Assembly (NCBI GenBank): GCA_963751245.1
Contig: CAVVTR010000009.1
Location: forward strand, 248,001 to 312,000
Reading direction: 5' to 3'
Length of the DNA stretch: 64,000 bases
DNA from: CAVVTR01 sp963751245
GTDB taxonomy: Bacteria > Acidobacteriota > Thermoanaerobaculia > Thermoanaerobaculales > Thermoanaerobaculaceae
Of the stretch, positions 48,055 through 56,769 are shown in pieces; the first letter of the stretch is position 1; each line of letters starts with the position of its first letter. The position numbers and the translations under genes are program-made. The notes under the pieces were generated by a model. It searched no databases. It was given only the letters and a program-made list of their open reading frames with translations, and was not told where the DNA came from.

Positions 48055-49239
48055 GTGCAACTAGCCTGGTTCCTTGCCACGAGGCTCCTGCGGCGGCGCG
48101 GCACCGTGCTGCTGCGCACCAGCGCGGTGGCCGCGCTGGTGGCCGTGGGCCTGGGCGTGGCGTCGCTCGTGGTGACCCTGGCTCTCATGAGCGGCTACCG
48201 GTCCGTGCTGCGCCAGGGGATCCTCGCCGCCGGCGGCCACCTGGTCGCCATGGTGCCGTCGGGCCTGAGCGCCGCCGGCGCCAGGGACGCCGAGGCCCGC
48301 GTCGCCGCGCTGCCCGGGGTGAGCGGGGCGGGACAGGTGGTGTACCTGCCCGGCCTGCTGGTGCGGCCGGGCGGGGGCGAGGCCCAGGCGGCCACCGTCA
48401 AGGCGCCGCAGCGCCTGCCGCCGTTCGTGCGCCTCGCCGCGACGGCCGGTCCGGGGCCGGTTCCGGTCGCGGTGGGCAGCGGGCTGGCGCGGCTGCTCGC
48501 CGTCGAGAAGGGGGCGGTGCTCACCCTCGAGGTCGTGACCGGGGGCTCCCTGCCGCGGGCCCTGCCGGTGGTGGTGGACCAGGTCTTCCACACCGGCTTC
48601 GCCGAGCTCGACGACTCCTGGCTGGTGACGCCGCTGCCGGCGCTGGCCGCCCGCGTCCCGGGGCTGGAGACGAACAGCATCGAGGTGTGGCTCGACGACC
48701 CGGACCGGGCTGATGCCATGGCGACGCCGGTGCAGGAGGCGGTGGGGGACGGGGCGCTGGTAACGACCTGGGAGGAGAACAACCGGAACCTCTTCGCCGC
48801 CCTGCGGTGGCAGAAGATCTCACTCGGCGTGGTGCTCTCGCTGGTGCTCGGCGTGGGGGCGTTCGAGGTGGCCTCGGCGCTGGTGGTGCTGGTCACCGAG
48901 AAGCGGCGGGAACTGGGCGTGCTCCTCGCCCTCGGCGGCCGCCCCCGGCTGCTGCGCCGCACGCTGGTGCTCGCCGGCGGCGGTCTCGGCGGCGCCGGAG
49001 TGGTTGCCGGGCTCCTGCTGGGCATCGGGGTGGTCGCGGTGCTCGGCGCCGCGGGGATCCCCCACTTCCCGCCGGACATCGCCTCCATCTACATGGTGGA
49101 CCGCATCCCGCTGCGGCTGGAGGCGTCGGACCTGCTCACCGTGGCGGCGCTCGGCCTGGTCGAGGTGGTGCTGGCGGCGCTGATCCCGGCGCGCCGGGCG
49201 GCCTCCCGGGACCCGGTTGAGGTGCTGCGGTGGGTCTGA
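48055..49239 (+). CDS. LolC/LolE-like ABC transporter permease
   Basis: 394 aa with the FtsX/MacB_PCD fold: helix 1 (about 20-45), a large periplasmic domain (45-250), then three helices (about 260-385). TTWEENNRNLFAALRWQK before helix 2 and VTEKRRELGVLLALGG after it match LolC/E, which extract lipoproteins from the inner membrane for transport to the outer membrane. It ends in DPVEVLR. The ATPase partner LolD is not in the window. Its last 10 bases overlap the degenerate M23 gene. Confidence 0.85.
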   Translation: MQLAWFLATRLLRRRGTVLLRTSAVAALVAVGLGVASLVVTLALMSGYRSVLRQGILAAGGHLVAMVPSGLSAAGARDAEARVAALPGVSGAGQVVYLPGLLVRPGGGEAQAATVKAPQRLPPFVRLAATAGPGPVPVAVGSGLARLLAVEKGAVLTLEVVTGGSLPRALPVVVDQVFHTGFAELDDSWLVTPLPALAARVPGLETNSIEVWLDDPDRADAMATPVQEAVGDGALVTTWEENNRNLFAALRWQKISLGVVLSLVLGVGAFEVASALVVLVTEKRRELGVLLALGGRPRLLRRTLVLAGGGLGGAGVVAGLLLGIGVVAVLGAAGIPHFPPDIASIYMVDRIPLRLEASDLLTVAALGLVEVVLAALIPARRAASRDPVEVLRWV

Positions 49240-50240
49240 GGGAGGACCGGGCGTGGGAGATCCAGTGGCACCCCGCGCGGGGCGGCACGGTCCGCCGCCT
49301 CGTCCTCACCCCCCGGCGTCTGCGCAACCTGCTGGTGGGCAGCGGGCTCGTGCTGGTGCTCGTGCTCGGGCTGTTGGGCATCCTGCCCATCGGGCTGAGA
49401 ACGCTCCTCGCGCGGTTCACGCTGGAGGCGGTCCAGCGCGAGAACGCCGCCCTGCGGTCGCAGCAGGACGCCTACCAGGAGCGCGCGTTCATGCTGGCCA
49501 TGGGGACGCGGGTGCGCCTGCAGAGGGCGCTGCGCCTGGCCTGGGTGCTCGGGGCGGCGGAGGAGGTGTGGCGGGCGGGAGTGCCGGTCCCGCCTCCGGC
49601 GTCCGGCGGCGGGCAGCCCTTGGTGGCGTGGCTCGACGCCCAGGGGCCGCGGCTCGACGACCTCGGGTCCCGCCTGGAGGGCCTCGCGGCCTCGACCGCG
49701 CGCCCGGTGGCGTCGCTGCCGACGGGGAGCGTCGTCGACATGACCCGCGCCGTCCCGGTGGCGCTGTTCGGCTGGCGCGTCTCGCCGTTCACCGGCAAGC
49801 GCGAGGCGCACCACGGCGTGACGCTGGCGGCCCCCGTGGGGGAGCCGGTGCTGGCGCCGGGCGCGGGACGGGTGCTGTTCGCCGGGACGTTGCGCGAGCG
49901 GCGCTCCAACGAGTGGACGCGCCTGGGCACCGTCGTCGTCCTCGATCACGGGGGCGGGGTGGTGACGGTCTTCGGGCACCTGGACGGGACGTCGGTGCGC
50001 CGCGGCCAGCGGGTCGCCCGCGGCGACCACATCGGGACGGTGGGGCGGACGGGGTGGACCCGCGTGCCCGCCCTCTACTACGAGGTGCGCTGGCCGGTGG
50101 GCGGGAGCGTCAAGCCGGTGGACCCGGCCATCTTCGACCTGGCGCTGCCCGTGGAGGACGCGTCCGCCCGCCTGGCCGACCCCGTGGCGTCGCTCCCCGA
50201 CGATTTTGCCGCGCTGTCGCACCTGCCCGGCGTCCGCTGA
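49230..50240 (+). CDS. M23/LytM-fold protein lacking metal ligands
   Basis: 336 aa: one N-terminal membrane helix (about 33-60), a short coiled coil (62-85), and a C-terminal LytM domain (about 180-310). The domain keeps the fold signatures (HHGVTLAAPVGEPVLAPGAGRVLFAG, VFGHLDGTSVRRGQRV, IGTVGRTG), but the Zn ligand Asp is Thr198 and the HxH of PHLHFEV is A281 and Y283. It therefore should not hydrolyse peptidoglycan and resembles regulatory LytM proteins such as EnvC or NlpD. Its GTG lies inside the LolC/E-like gene, implying coupled expression. Confidence 0.85.
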   Translation: MGLREDRAWEIQWHPARGGTVRRLVLTPRRLRNLLVGSGLVLVLVLGLLGILPIGLRTLLARFTLEAVQRENAALRSQQDAYQERAFMLAMGTRVRLQRALRLAWVLGAAEEVWRAGVPVPPPASGGGQPLVAWLDAQGPRLDDLGSRLEGLAASTARPVASLPTGSVVDMTRAVPVALFGWRVSPFTGKREAHHGVTLAAPVGEPVLAPGAGRVLFAGTLRERRSNEWTRLGTVVVLDHGGGVVTVFGHLDGTSVRRGQRVARGDHIGTVGRTGWTRVPALYYEVRWPVGGSVKPVDPAIFDLALPVEDASARLADPVASLPDDFAALSHLPGVR

Positions 50241-50281
50241 GGCCGCTCCGTCCCGGGGGAAGCGGGCCCGTGACGGCGTTG

Positions 50282-50310
50282 TTGCCGGGCACAAGAGGGA
50301 GTGATAGCCT
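50282..50310 (+). promoter_or_regulatory. gcv operon promoter
   Basis: TTGCCG (50282-50287), a 17-base spacer and TAGCCT (50305-50310) form the best sigma-70-like pair in the window, 34 bases before gcvT. Confidence 0.6.
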
Positions 50311-50318
50311 TCACGAGC

Positions 50319-50333
50319 GGTGCCGGTGGCACC
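50319..50333 (+). promoter_or_regulatory. 5' UTR hairpin before gcvT ribosome-binding site
   Basis: GGTGCC-GGT-GGCACC forms a 6-bp stem with a 3-base loop right before the GGGAGG ribosome-binding site. It could modulate initiation. It does not resemble a glycine riboswitch, which is much larger. Confidence 0.45.
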
Positions 50334-50344
50334 GGGAGGTCGGC

Positions 50345-51451
<1,107 letters not shown>

Positions 51452-51489
51452 GGGCGCCCTGGAAAGTCGCGAGGGAGAAGGAGCAGACC

Positions 51490-51879
51490 ATGGCTGAACC
51501 CAACGATCGGCTGTACTCGAAGACCCACGAGTGGGTGAAGATCGACGGCACCACGGCGACCATGGGGATCACCCGGTTCGCCCAGGAGCAGCTCGGGGAC
51601 GTGGTGTTCGTCGAGCTCGCGGAGGCGGGCAAGAGCGTCAAGGCCGGCGAATCCATCGGCAACATCGAGTCGGTGAAGGCCGTCTCCGAGATCTTCTCGC
51701 CCGTCGCGGGCCAGGTCGCCGCGGCGAACGGCGAGCTCGAGAGCCGTCCCGAGCTCATCAACCAGGAACCCTACGGCGAGGGCTGGCTGCTCCGCCTCAC
51801 CGTGGCCGGCGGCGCCGGCGACGGGCTCATGGACGCCGCCGCCTACGACGCCTTCCTCGCGGAGGAAGGGGCCCACTGA
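51490..51879 (+). CDS. gcvH: glycine cleavage system H protein
   Basis: A 129-aa lipoyl carrier. The lipoylation lysine is K63 in IESVKAVSEI, with LYSKTHEWVKIDG at the start and NQEPYGEGWLLRLT near the end. It shuttles the aminomethyl group between P and T proteins. GAGGGAGAAGGAG precedes the ATG, and its TGA overlaps the gcvPA start (TGATG). Confidence 0.96.
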   Translation: MAEPNDRLYSKTHEWVKIDGTTATMGITRFAQEQLGDVVFVELAEAGKSVKAGESIGNIESVKAVSEIFSPVAGQVAAANGELESRPELINQEPYGEGWLLRLTVAGGAGDGLMDAAAYDAFLAEEGAH

Positions 51880-53221
51880 TGCACCGCTACCACGGGGGTG
51901 ACGAGGACCGCCGCGCGATGTTGGCCGCGGTGGGCGCGGCGTCGGTGGAGGACCTGTTCCGCTCGATTCCCGCCGAGGTGCGCTGCGGGCCGCTGGCCCT
52001 GCCCTCCGCGCGCAGCGAGGACGAGGTGCGGCGGGAGTTCTGGGGCTACGCGGTCAAGAACTCGGCCCTGGACTGCTTCGCGAGCTTCCTCGGCGCCGGC
52101 GTGTACCGGCACGTGGTGCCGGCCGCGGTGGACGCCATGCTGCAGCGCGGCGAGTTCTTCACGGCGTACACGCCGTACCAGCCGGAGGTCAGCCAGGGCA
52201 CGCTTCAGGCCATCTTCGAGTTCCAGACCTACGTGTGCGAGCTCACCGGCGAGGACGTCAGCAACGCCTCCCTCTACGACGGCGCCACCGCCGCCGTCGA
52301 GGCGGTGCTGATGGCGTCCCGGGCCAGGCCCGGACGTTCGCGGGTGCTCCTGTGCGGCGCCGTCCACCCCGAGGTGAGGCGGGTGCTGGCCACCTACGCC
52401 GAGCCCCAGGGCCTGGCCCTGGAGCAGGTGGGGTGGGACGCGGGCGGCGGCGTGGACGCGGCGGCCCTGAAGGCGACGTGCGGGGACGACGTCTGCGCGG
52501 TGCTCGTGCAGTCGCCGAACTTCCTCGGTGTCGTCGAGGATCTCCCCGTGGTGGCCGAGGCCGCCGCCGGCGCCGGCGCGCTGTCGGTCCAGGTGGTCAT
52601 GGAAGCCACGTCCCTCGGGCTGCTCCAGCCCGGCGGGGCGTTCGGGTTCGACGTCGTCTGCGGCGAGCTCCAGGCGTTCGGGCTCCCGCCCGCGTTCGGC
52701 GGGCCGCACCTGGGCTTCTTCGCCGCACGGCAGGCGTACCTGCGGCAGATGCCCGGCCGACTGGTGGGCGAGACCGTCGACGGCGACGGCCGGCGCGGCT
52801 ACGTGCTGACGCTCTCCACCCGGGAGCAGCACATCCGCCGGGCCAGGGCCACCTCGAACATCTGCACCAACCACGGCCTCATGGCCCTCGCGGCGACCAT
52901 CACGCTGTCGCTGCTGGGGAAGCGCGGCGTGCGGGAGGTGGCCCTCAACTCCCACGCCACGGCGGCGTACCTGCGCGGGCGCATCGCCGCCCTCGGCGGC
53001 GTGCGGATCGCATTCCCCGAGGCGCCGCTGTACGACGAGTTCCTCGTGCTCCACGACGATCCGGAGGGGCTGCTGCGGCGGCTCGCCGGCGAGGGGATCC
53101 TCGGCGGCGTGCGGGTGGAGGGGGCGACGGCTTCCCGTCGGGGATCCTCGTCGCCGCCACGGAACAGAACACCCGAGGGGAGTGCGACCGTCTGGCCGAC
53201 GCGCTGGGGAGGCTGGCATGA
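51879..53221 (+). CDS. gcvPA: glycine dehydrogenase subunit 1 (one frameshift)
   Basis: The first half of the split, PLP-dependent P protein, about 447 aa. FTAYTPYQPEVSQGTLQAIFEFQT and the STREQHIRRARATSNICTN segment match GcvPA. At about 53118-53122 a run of five G seems to have lost one base: the next frame gives the proper end DGFPSGILVAATEQN and stops at 53221, overlapping gcvPB by 4 bases. A homopolymer error is the likely cause. Confidence 0.93.
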
Positions 53222-54699
53222 GCGGGAAGGAATCGTTGCGGGGGCGCGAGGGGCTGATCTTCGAGCGTTCGTCGGCGGGGCGGGTCGGCTACCAGCTTCC
53301 CGCGCTCGAGGTGCCCGCGCCGGACCCGGCGACCAGCGTTCCGCCCAGGCTCCTGCGCGGCGAGATCGACGGCCTCCCCGAGGTCAGCGAGGTGAACGTC
53401 GTCCGCCACTACACCAGGCTGTCGCGGTGGAACTACAGCGTGGACGAGGGGCTCTACCCGCTGGGCTCGTGCACGATGAAGTACAACCCGCGCATCAACG
53501 AGGAGCTGGCGCGCCTGCCGGGGCTGGCGCAGATCCACCCTCTGCAGCCCGAGGACCAGGTCCAGGGCGCCCTCGCCCTCATGTGGGAGCTGGAGCAGGC
53601 GCTCATCGCCGTCACCGGCATGGCCCGGGTGACGCTGCAGCCCGCGGCGGGCGCCCACGGCGAGCTCACCGGCATGCTGATGATCCGCAAGGCGCTCGCA
53701 GGGCGCGGGGACAACCGCCGGGTGGTGCTGATCCCGGACTCGGCGCACGGCACCAACCCCGCCTCCGCGGTGTTCGCCGGCTTCGAGGTGGCGGAGATCC
53801 CCTCGACTGAGCAGGGCACGCTGGACGTGGATGCGGTGCGCCGCCACCTGGAGGGCGGCGAGGTGGCCGCGCTCATGGCGACGGTGCCCAACACGCTGGG
53901 CGTCTTCGAGCCCGAGATCGCCCGGGTGGCGGCCATGCTGCACGAGCGCGGCGCGTACCTCTACGTGGACGGGGCCAACCTGAACGCCTTCGTGGGCATC
54001 GCCCAGCCCGGCCGCATGGGCGCCGACGCGCTGCACATCAACCTGCACAAGACGTTCTCGACGCCCCACGGGGGCGGCGGGCCCGGCGCTGGACCGGTGG
54101 CCGTCTCCGAGGCCCTGGTGCCGTTCCTGCCGGTGCCGACGGTGGAGCGGACCGGGGACCGGTTCACGCTGTCCATGGACCGGCCGGGGAGCATCGGCAA
54201 GGTGCGCGGCTTTTACGGCAATTTCTCCATGCTGGTGCGGGCGCTGGCGTACATCCGCTCCCTCGGCGCCGACGGCCTGCGCGCCATGGCCGAGGGCGCC
54301 GTCCTCAACGCCAACTACGTCCGCAAGGAGCTGGAGGCCGACTACGCCCTGCCCTACGCGGGCGCGAGCCTGCACGAGGTGGTCTTCGACGACAGCCGGC
54401 AGACGCCCCAGGGCGTTCGCAACGTGGACATCGCCAAGCGTCTCCTGGACTATGGCTTCCACCCGCCGACCATGTCCTTCCCCCTGATCGTCCACGGCGC
54501 GCTCATGATCGAGCCCACCGAGAGCGAGGGTATCGAGGAGCTGGACGCGTTCATCGCGGCGATGCGGGCCATCGCCCGGGAGGCGCGGGAGACGCCCGAG
54601 CTGGTCAAGGGCGCCCCCTACACCACGCCCGTGGGGCGCCTCGACGAGGTCCGCGCCGCACGGCAGCCCGTGCTGCGCTGGCGGCGCGGCGGCGACTGA
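53218..54699 (+). CDS. gcvPB: glycine dehydrogenase subunit 2
   Basis: A 493-aa catalytic half of the split P protein. The PLP lysine is K278 in NLHKTFSTPHGGGGPG; SWNYSVDEGLYPLGSCTMKYNP-type sequence, PAAGAHGELTGMLM and DSAHGTNPASA are family hallmarks. With GcvPA it decarboxylates glycine and loads the H protein. Its ATG overlaps the gcvPA stop. Split P proteins occur in Gram-positives, archaea and several deep phyla, unlike the fused protein of E. coli. Confidence 0.96.
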   Translation: MSGKESLRGREGLIFERSSAGRVGYQLPALEVPAPDPATSVPPRLLRGEIDGLPEVSEVNVVRHYTRLSRWNYSVDEGLYPLGSCTMKYNPRINEELARLPGLAQIHPLQPEDQVQGALALMWELEQALIAVTGMARVTLQPAAGAHGELTGMLMIRKALAGRGDNRRVVLIPDSAHGTNPASAVFAGFEVAEIPSTEQGTLDVDAVRRHLEGGEVAALMATVPNTLGVFEPEIARVAAMLHERGAYLYVDGANLNAFVGIAQPGRMGADALHINLHKTFSTPHGGGGPGAGPVAVSEALVPFLPVPTVERTGDRFTLSMDRPGSIGKVRGFYGNFSMLVRALAYIRSLGADGLRAMAEGAVLNANYVRKELEADYALPYAGASLHEVVFDDSRQTPQGVRNVDIAKRLLDYGFHPPTMSFPLIVHGALMIEPTESEGIEELDAFIAAMRAIAREARETPELVKGAPYTTPVGRLDEVRAARQPVLRWRRGGD

Positions 54700-54743
54700 G
54701 CCCGCGCGACGGCACCGCCCGGCTGACGGCGGGAGGGGGGACC

Positions 54744-55364
54744 ATGCAGCGGCTCCACGTCTTCGTGGACTACTGGAACTTCCAGCTGCGCTGGAACGAG
54801 CGGGCGGGGGAGGCGCGCTGCGACTGGGCACAGCTCGCCAGCGTCCTGTGCGAGGCGGCGGCCGCCCTGCCGCTGTCGGGTGAGCTCGACTTCCAGGGGA
54901 TGCGCGTCTACGCGTCGTGCGAGCCCGACGACGAGAACCTGCGCCGGTGGCTGGAGAACTTCGTCGAACGGCAGCCCGGCACCAGTGTCGTGCTGCTCGA
55001 TCGGCGCCGCCGCCTCGACCACGTCCGCTGCCGCTCCTGCGGCTACGAGACGGCGACGTGCCCGGCGTGCGGGCAGCCCCTCGTGTCGGCTCCCGAGAAG
55101 GGGGTGGAGGCGGCGCTCATCACCGACCTCTTCGACCTTGCTGCGGCCGGCGCCATGGACGTGGCGGTGCTGGTCTCCTCCGACGGCGACTACACGTTCC
55201 CGGTGCAGAGCCTGCAGCGTCGCGGGGTCAAGGTGGTCAACGCCGTGTGGCGGGCCACCGGCGCCGAGCTGGCCCGGGTGGCGTGGGCCACGGTGGAGCT
55301 CGACGACCTGAAGCCGCGGCTGGCGAGGGAGGCGGGCGGGGAGCGGCGGATCCAGCCGGAGTGA
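54744..55364 (+). CDS. NYN-domain (PIN-like) protein with zinc-ribbon insert
   Basis: 206 aa. The NYN/LabA nuclease fold is shown by VFVDYWNFQ (D9), EKGVEAALITDLF (D128) and LVSSDGDYTFPVQSLQRRG (D147, D149), the acidic residues that bind metal. Between strands two Cys pairs (C96-x2-C99 and C106-x2-C109) form a likely zinc ribbon. These proteins are candidate RNases. GGGAGGGGGG precedes the ATG. It sits 44 bases after gcvPB but may have its own control. Target RNA unknown. Confidence 0.85.
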   Translation: MQRLHVFVDYWNFQLRWNERAGEARCDWAQLASVLCEAAAALPLSGELDFQGMRVYASCEPDDENLRRWLENFVERQPGTSVVLLDRRRRLDHVRCRSCGYETATCPACGQPLVSAPEKGVEAALITDLFDLAAAGAMDVAVLVSSDGDYTFPVQSLQRRGVKVVNAVWRATGAELARVAWATVELDDLKPRLAREAGGERRIQPE

Positions 55365-55366
55365 GG

Positions 55367-55807
55367 CTACGGCCGGGCGGCGGCGCGGCGCGGGGTGAAG
55401 ACGAGGAGCACGACGGCGCCGAGCCACATGGGCAGGTCGCGGAGGACCAGCAGCCACGCGTTGTGCACGTCCTCGGCGGACGTCGAGAAGCAGCCGCACG
55501 CCACGTTGACGCCGCGGAGGGCGTTGATCAGCAGGGCGGCGATGAACATTGTCAGTAGCGCCAGCGCCCACAACGATGCGGCGCGCCGCTTGAAGCCGGT
55601 GACCAGGGCCAGGCCGACCAGGATCTCCATCCAGGGCATGTACACGGCCATCAGGTTGATGGGCCCCGGGGGCAGGATGCGGTAGCCCCAGATGATGCCG
55701 ATGAGGGGGCGAGGATCGGCCAGCTTCGGGAAGGCGGCGTAGAGAAAGACGCCGCCAAGGACGACGCCCACGATGCGATGCAGCCAGACGTTGCGGATCC
55801 AGCTCAC
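55367..55807 (-). CDS. MauE/DoxX-like membrane protein
   Basis: 146 aa with four hydrophobic helices. FLYAAFPKLADP in helix 1 and the motif VACGCFS before the last helix match the MauE branch of the DoxX superfamily, which supports maturation of disulfide- or quinone-linked periplasmic enzymes. GTG overlaps the stop of the upstream rhodanese-like gene (GTGA), so the two are coupled. Confidence 0.85.
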   Translation of the reverse strand: MSWIRNVWLHRIVGVVLGGVFLYAAFPKLADPRPLIGIIWGYRILPPGPINLMAVYMPWMEILVGLALVTGFKRRAASLWALALLTMFIAALLINALRGVNVACGCFSTSAEDVHNAWLLVLRDLPMWLGAVVLLVFTPRRAAARP

Positions 55808-56289
55808 GCGTCACCTCCGCCGCCCTCGACCGGCAATCCCGCGGCCTGCCACCCGGGGAAGCCGTTCAGCATGACCTGGGGTGGAGCCAGCCCGCGGTGC
55901 CGGAGCTCCTGGGCCAGGAGCTGCTCCACGTCGGTTTCCTCGGCGGCGCCGTAGACGACCACGGCGCTGGCTCGCCGCAGCCGCTCCATGAGGCCGGGCG
56001 TGAGCGAAGCGGCCAGGTTCGTGTAGTTGACCCTCACGGCGCCTGGAACGCGGGCGGCCGTGTACTCCCGGACGGAGCGGTCGTCGAGGAAGACGATGTC
56101 GGGCAGCGACTCGCGCAGCATCTCGGCGGAGGACGGATCGATGAGGAGAAAATCGGTGCCCTCGGCGGGCGGCTCGGTTCCCTTGCCCCACCACGCCAGG
56201 TGCCGCGTCGGGACGAGGTTGGCGACGGTGCCCAGCACGAGGGCTACGGCGAGAAAGAGAGCGGCGTCGAAAGCCAGCTTTCTGGTCAC
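55804..56289 (-). CDS. membrane-anchored rhodanese-like protein, no catalytic Cys
   Basis: About 161 aa from GTG 56289 (ATG 56307 is an alternative). An N-terminal helix (7-26) anchors an extracytoplasmic rhodanese domain: DIVFLDDRSVREYTAARVPGA, then the loop AVVVYGAAEETD where the active Cys is expected but Gly114 is found, and NGFPGWQAAGLPVEGG at the end. It should not transfer sulfur through a Cys persulfide. With the MauE/DoxX-like partner a role in periplasmic redox assembly is plausible. Confidence 0.85.
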   Translation of the reverse strand: MTRKLAFDAALFLAVALVLGTVANLVPTRHLAWWGKGTEPPAEGTDFLLIDPSSAEMLRESLPDIVFLDDRSVREYTAARVPGAVRVNYTNLAASLTPGLMERLRRASAVVVYGAAEETDVEQLLAQELRHRGLAPPQVMLNGFPGWQAAGLPVEGGGGDA

Positions 56290-56297
56290 GGCCCGAG

Positions 56298-56307
56298 AGG
56301 GTAGCAT
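56298..56307. promoter_or_regulatory. back-to-back -10 elements
   Basis: TAGCAT (56302-56307, plus strand) ends 6 bases before the cytochrome ATG. TACCCT (56303-56298, minus strand) ends 8 bases before the rhodanese-like GTG. The two hexamers share two bases, so both transcripts cannot easily start at once. Confidence 0.4.
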
Positions 56308-56313
56308 AGCCTG

Positions 56314-56640
56314 ATGACAGCGGCGAGCAGGCGGCGTCTGTGGTTGGCGGGAGGTATCCTGGCGGTGGCGGCCCTGGTCGTCTGGACGGCCTCCGACCGG
56401 CCTCCACGGATGCCGGCGGACGCGGACCACTCGCTGGACCAGACCGAGGGGCACTGCCTGAGCTGCCACGGGTACGGGCGCAGCCACCCGCGGCCGGCGG
56501 ACCACCCCCTGCGCGACGACTGCTTCTCCTGCCACCGCGACGCGCGAGGCGTCCTTCACCCGCGCCCGCAGGCGCCCACGGCGATCCCCGGCGGGTGGCG
56601 CGACGATCCGCGGCTGGCGCCCCGGGCCGCGCCCCGCTGA
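56314..56640 (+). CDS. small diheme c-type cytochrome
   Basis: 108 aa: N-terminal helix (8-25) as signal anchor, then two heme-binding motifs, CLSCH and CFSCH, 23 residues apart. Several His residues around (SHPRPADHP) could be distal ligands. A periplasmic electron carrier is likely. Divergent from the rhodanese/MauE pair. No partner oxidase is seen. Confidence 0.85.
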   Translation: MTAASRRRLWLAGGILAVAALVVWTASDRPPRMPADADHSLDQTEGHCLSCHGYGRSHPRPADHPLRDDCFSCHRDARGVLHPRPQAPTAIPGGWRDDPRLAPRAAPR

Positions 56641-56769
56641 GGCCGGGCCCCCGGCGCGGGGACGACGGGGGCGCTCTTGACTCGACCGCGAGGCCCGGTA
56701 CCCTCGACGCCAGCATCCACCAGGGTCCGCGAGCCGTCCCGGTCCGCGGACACGAACCAGGGAGGTTCC

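Noticed and set aside
50241..50344. Glycine riboswitch before gcvT
   Set aside because: The 104-base gap holds a promoter and a short hairpin and lacks the conserved tandem aptamer cores.
53100..53221. Programmed frameshift in gcvPA
   Set aside because: No slippery heptamer with downstream structure is evident, and the break is in a G run like other likely consensus errors.
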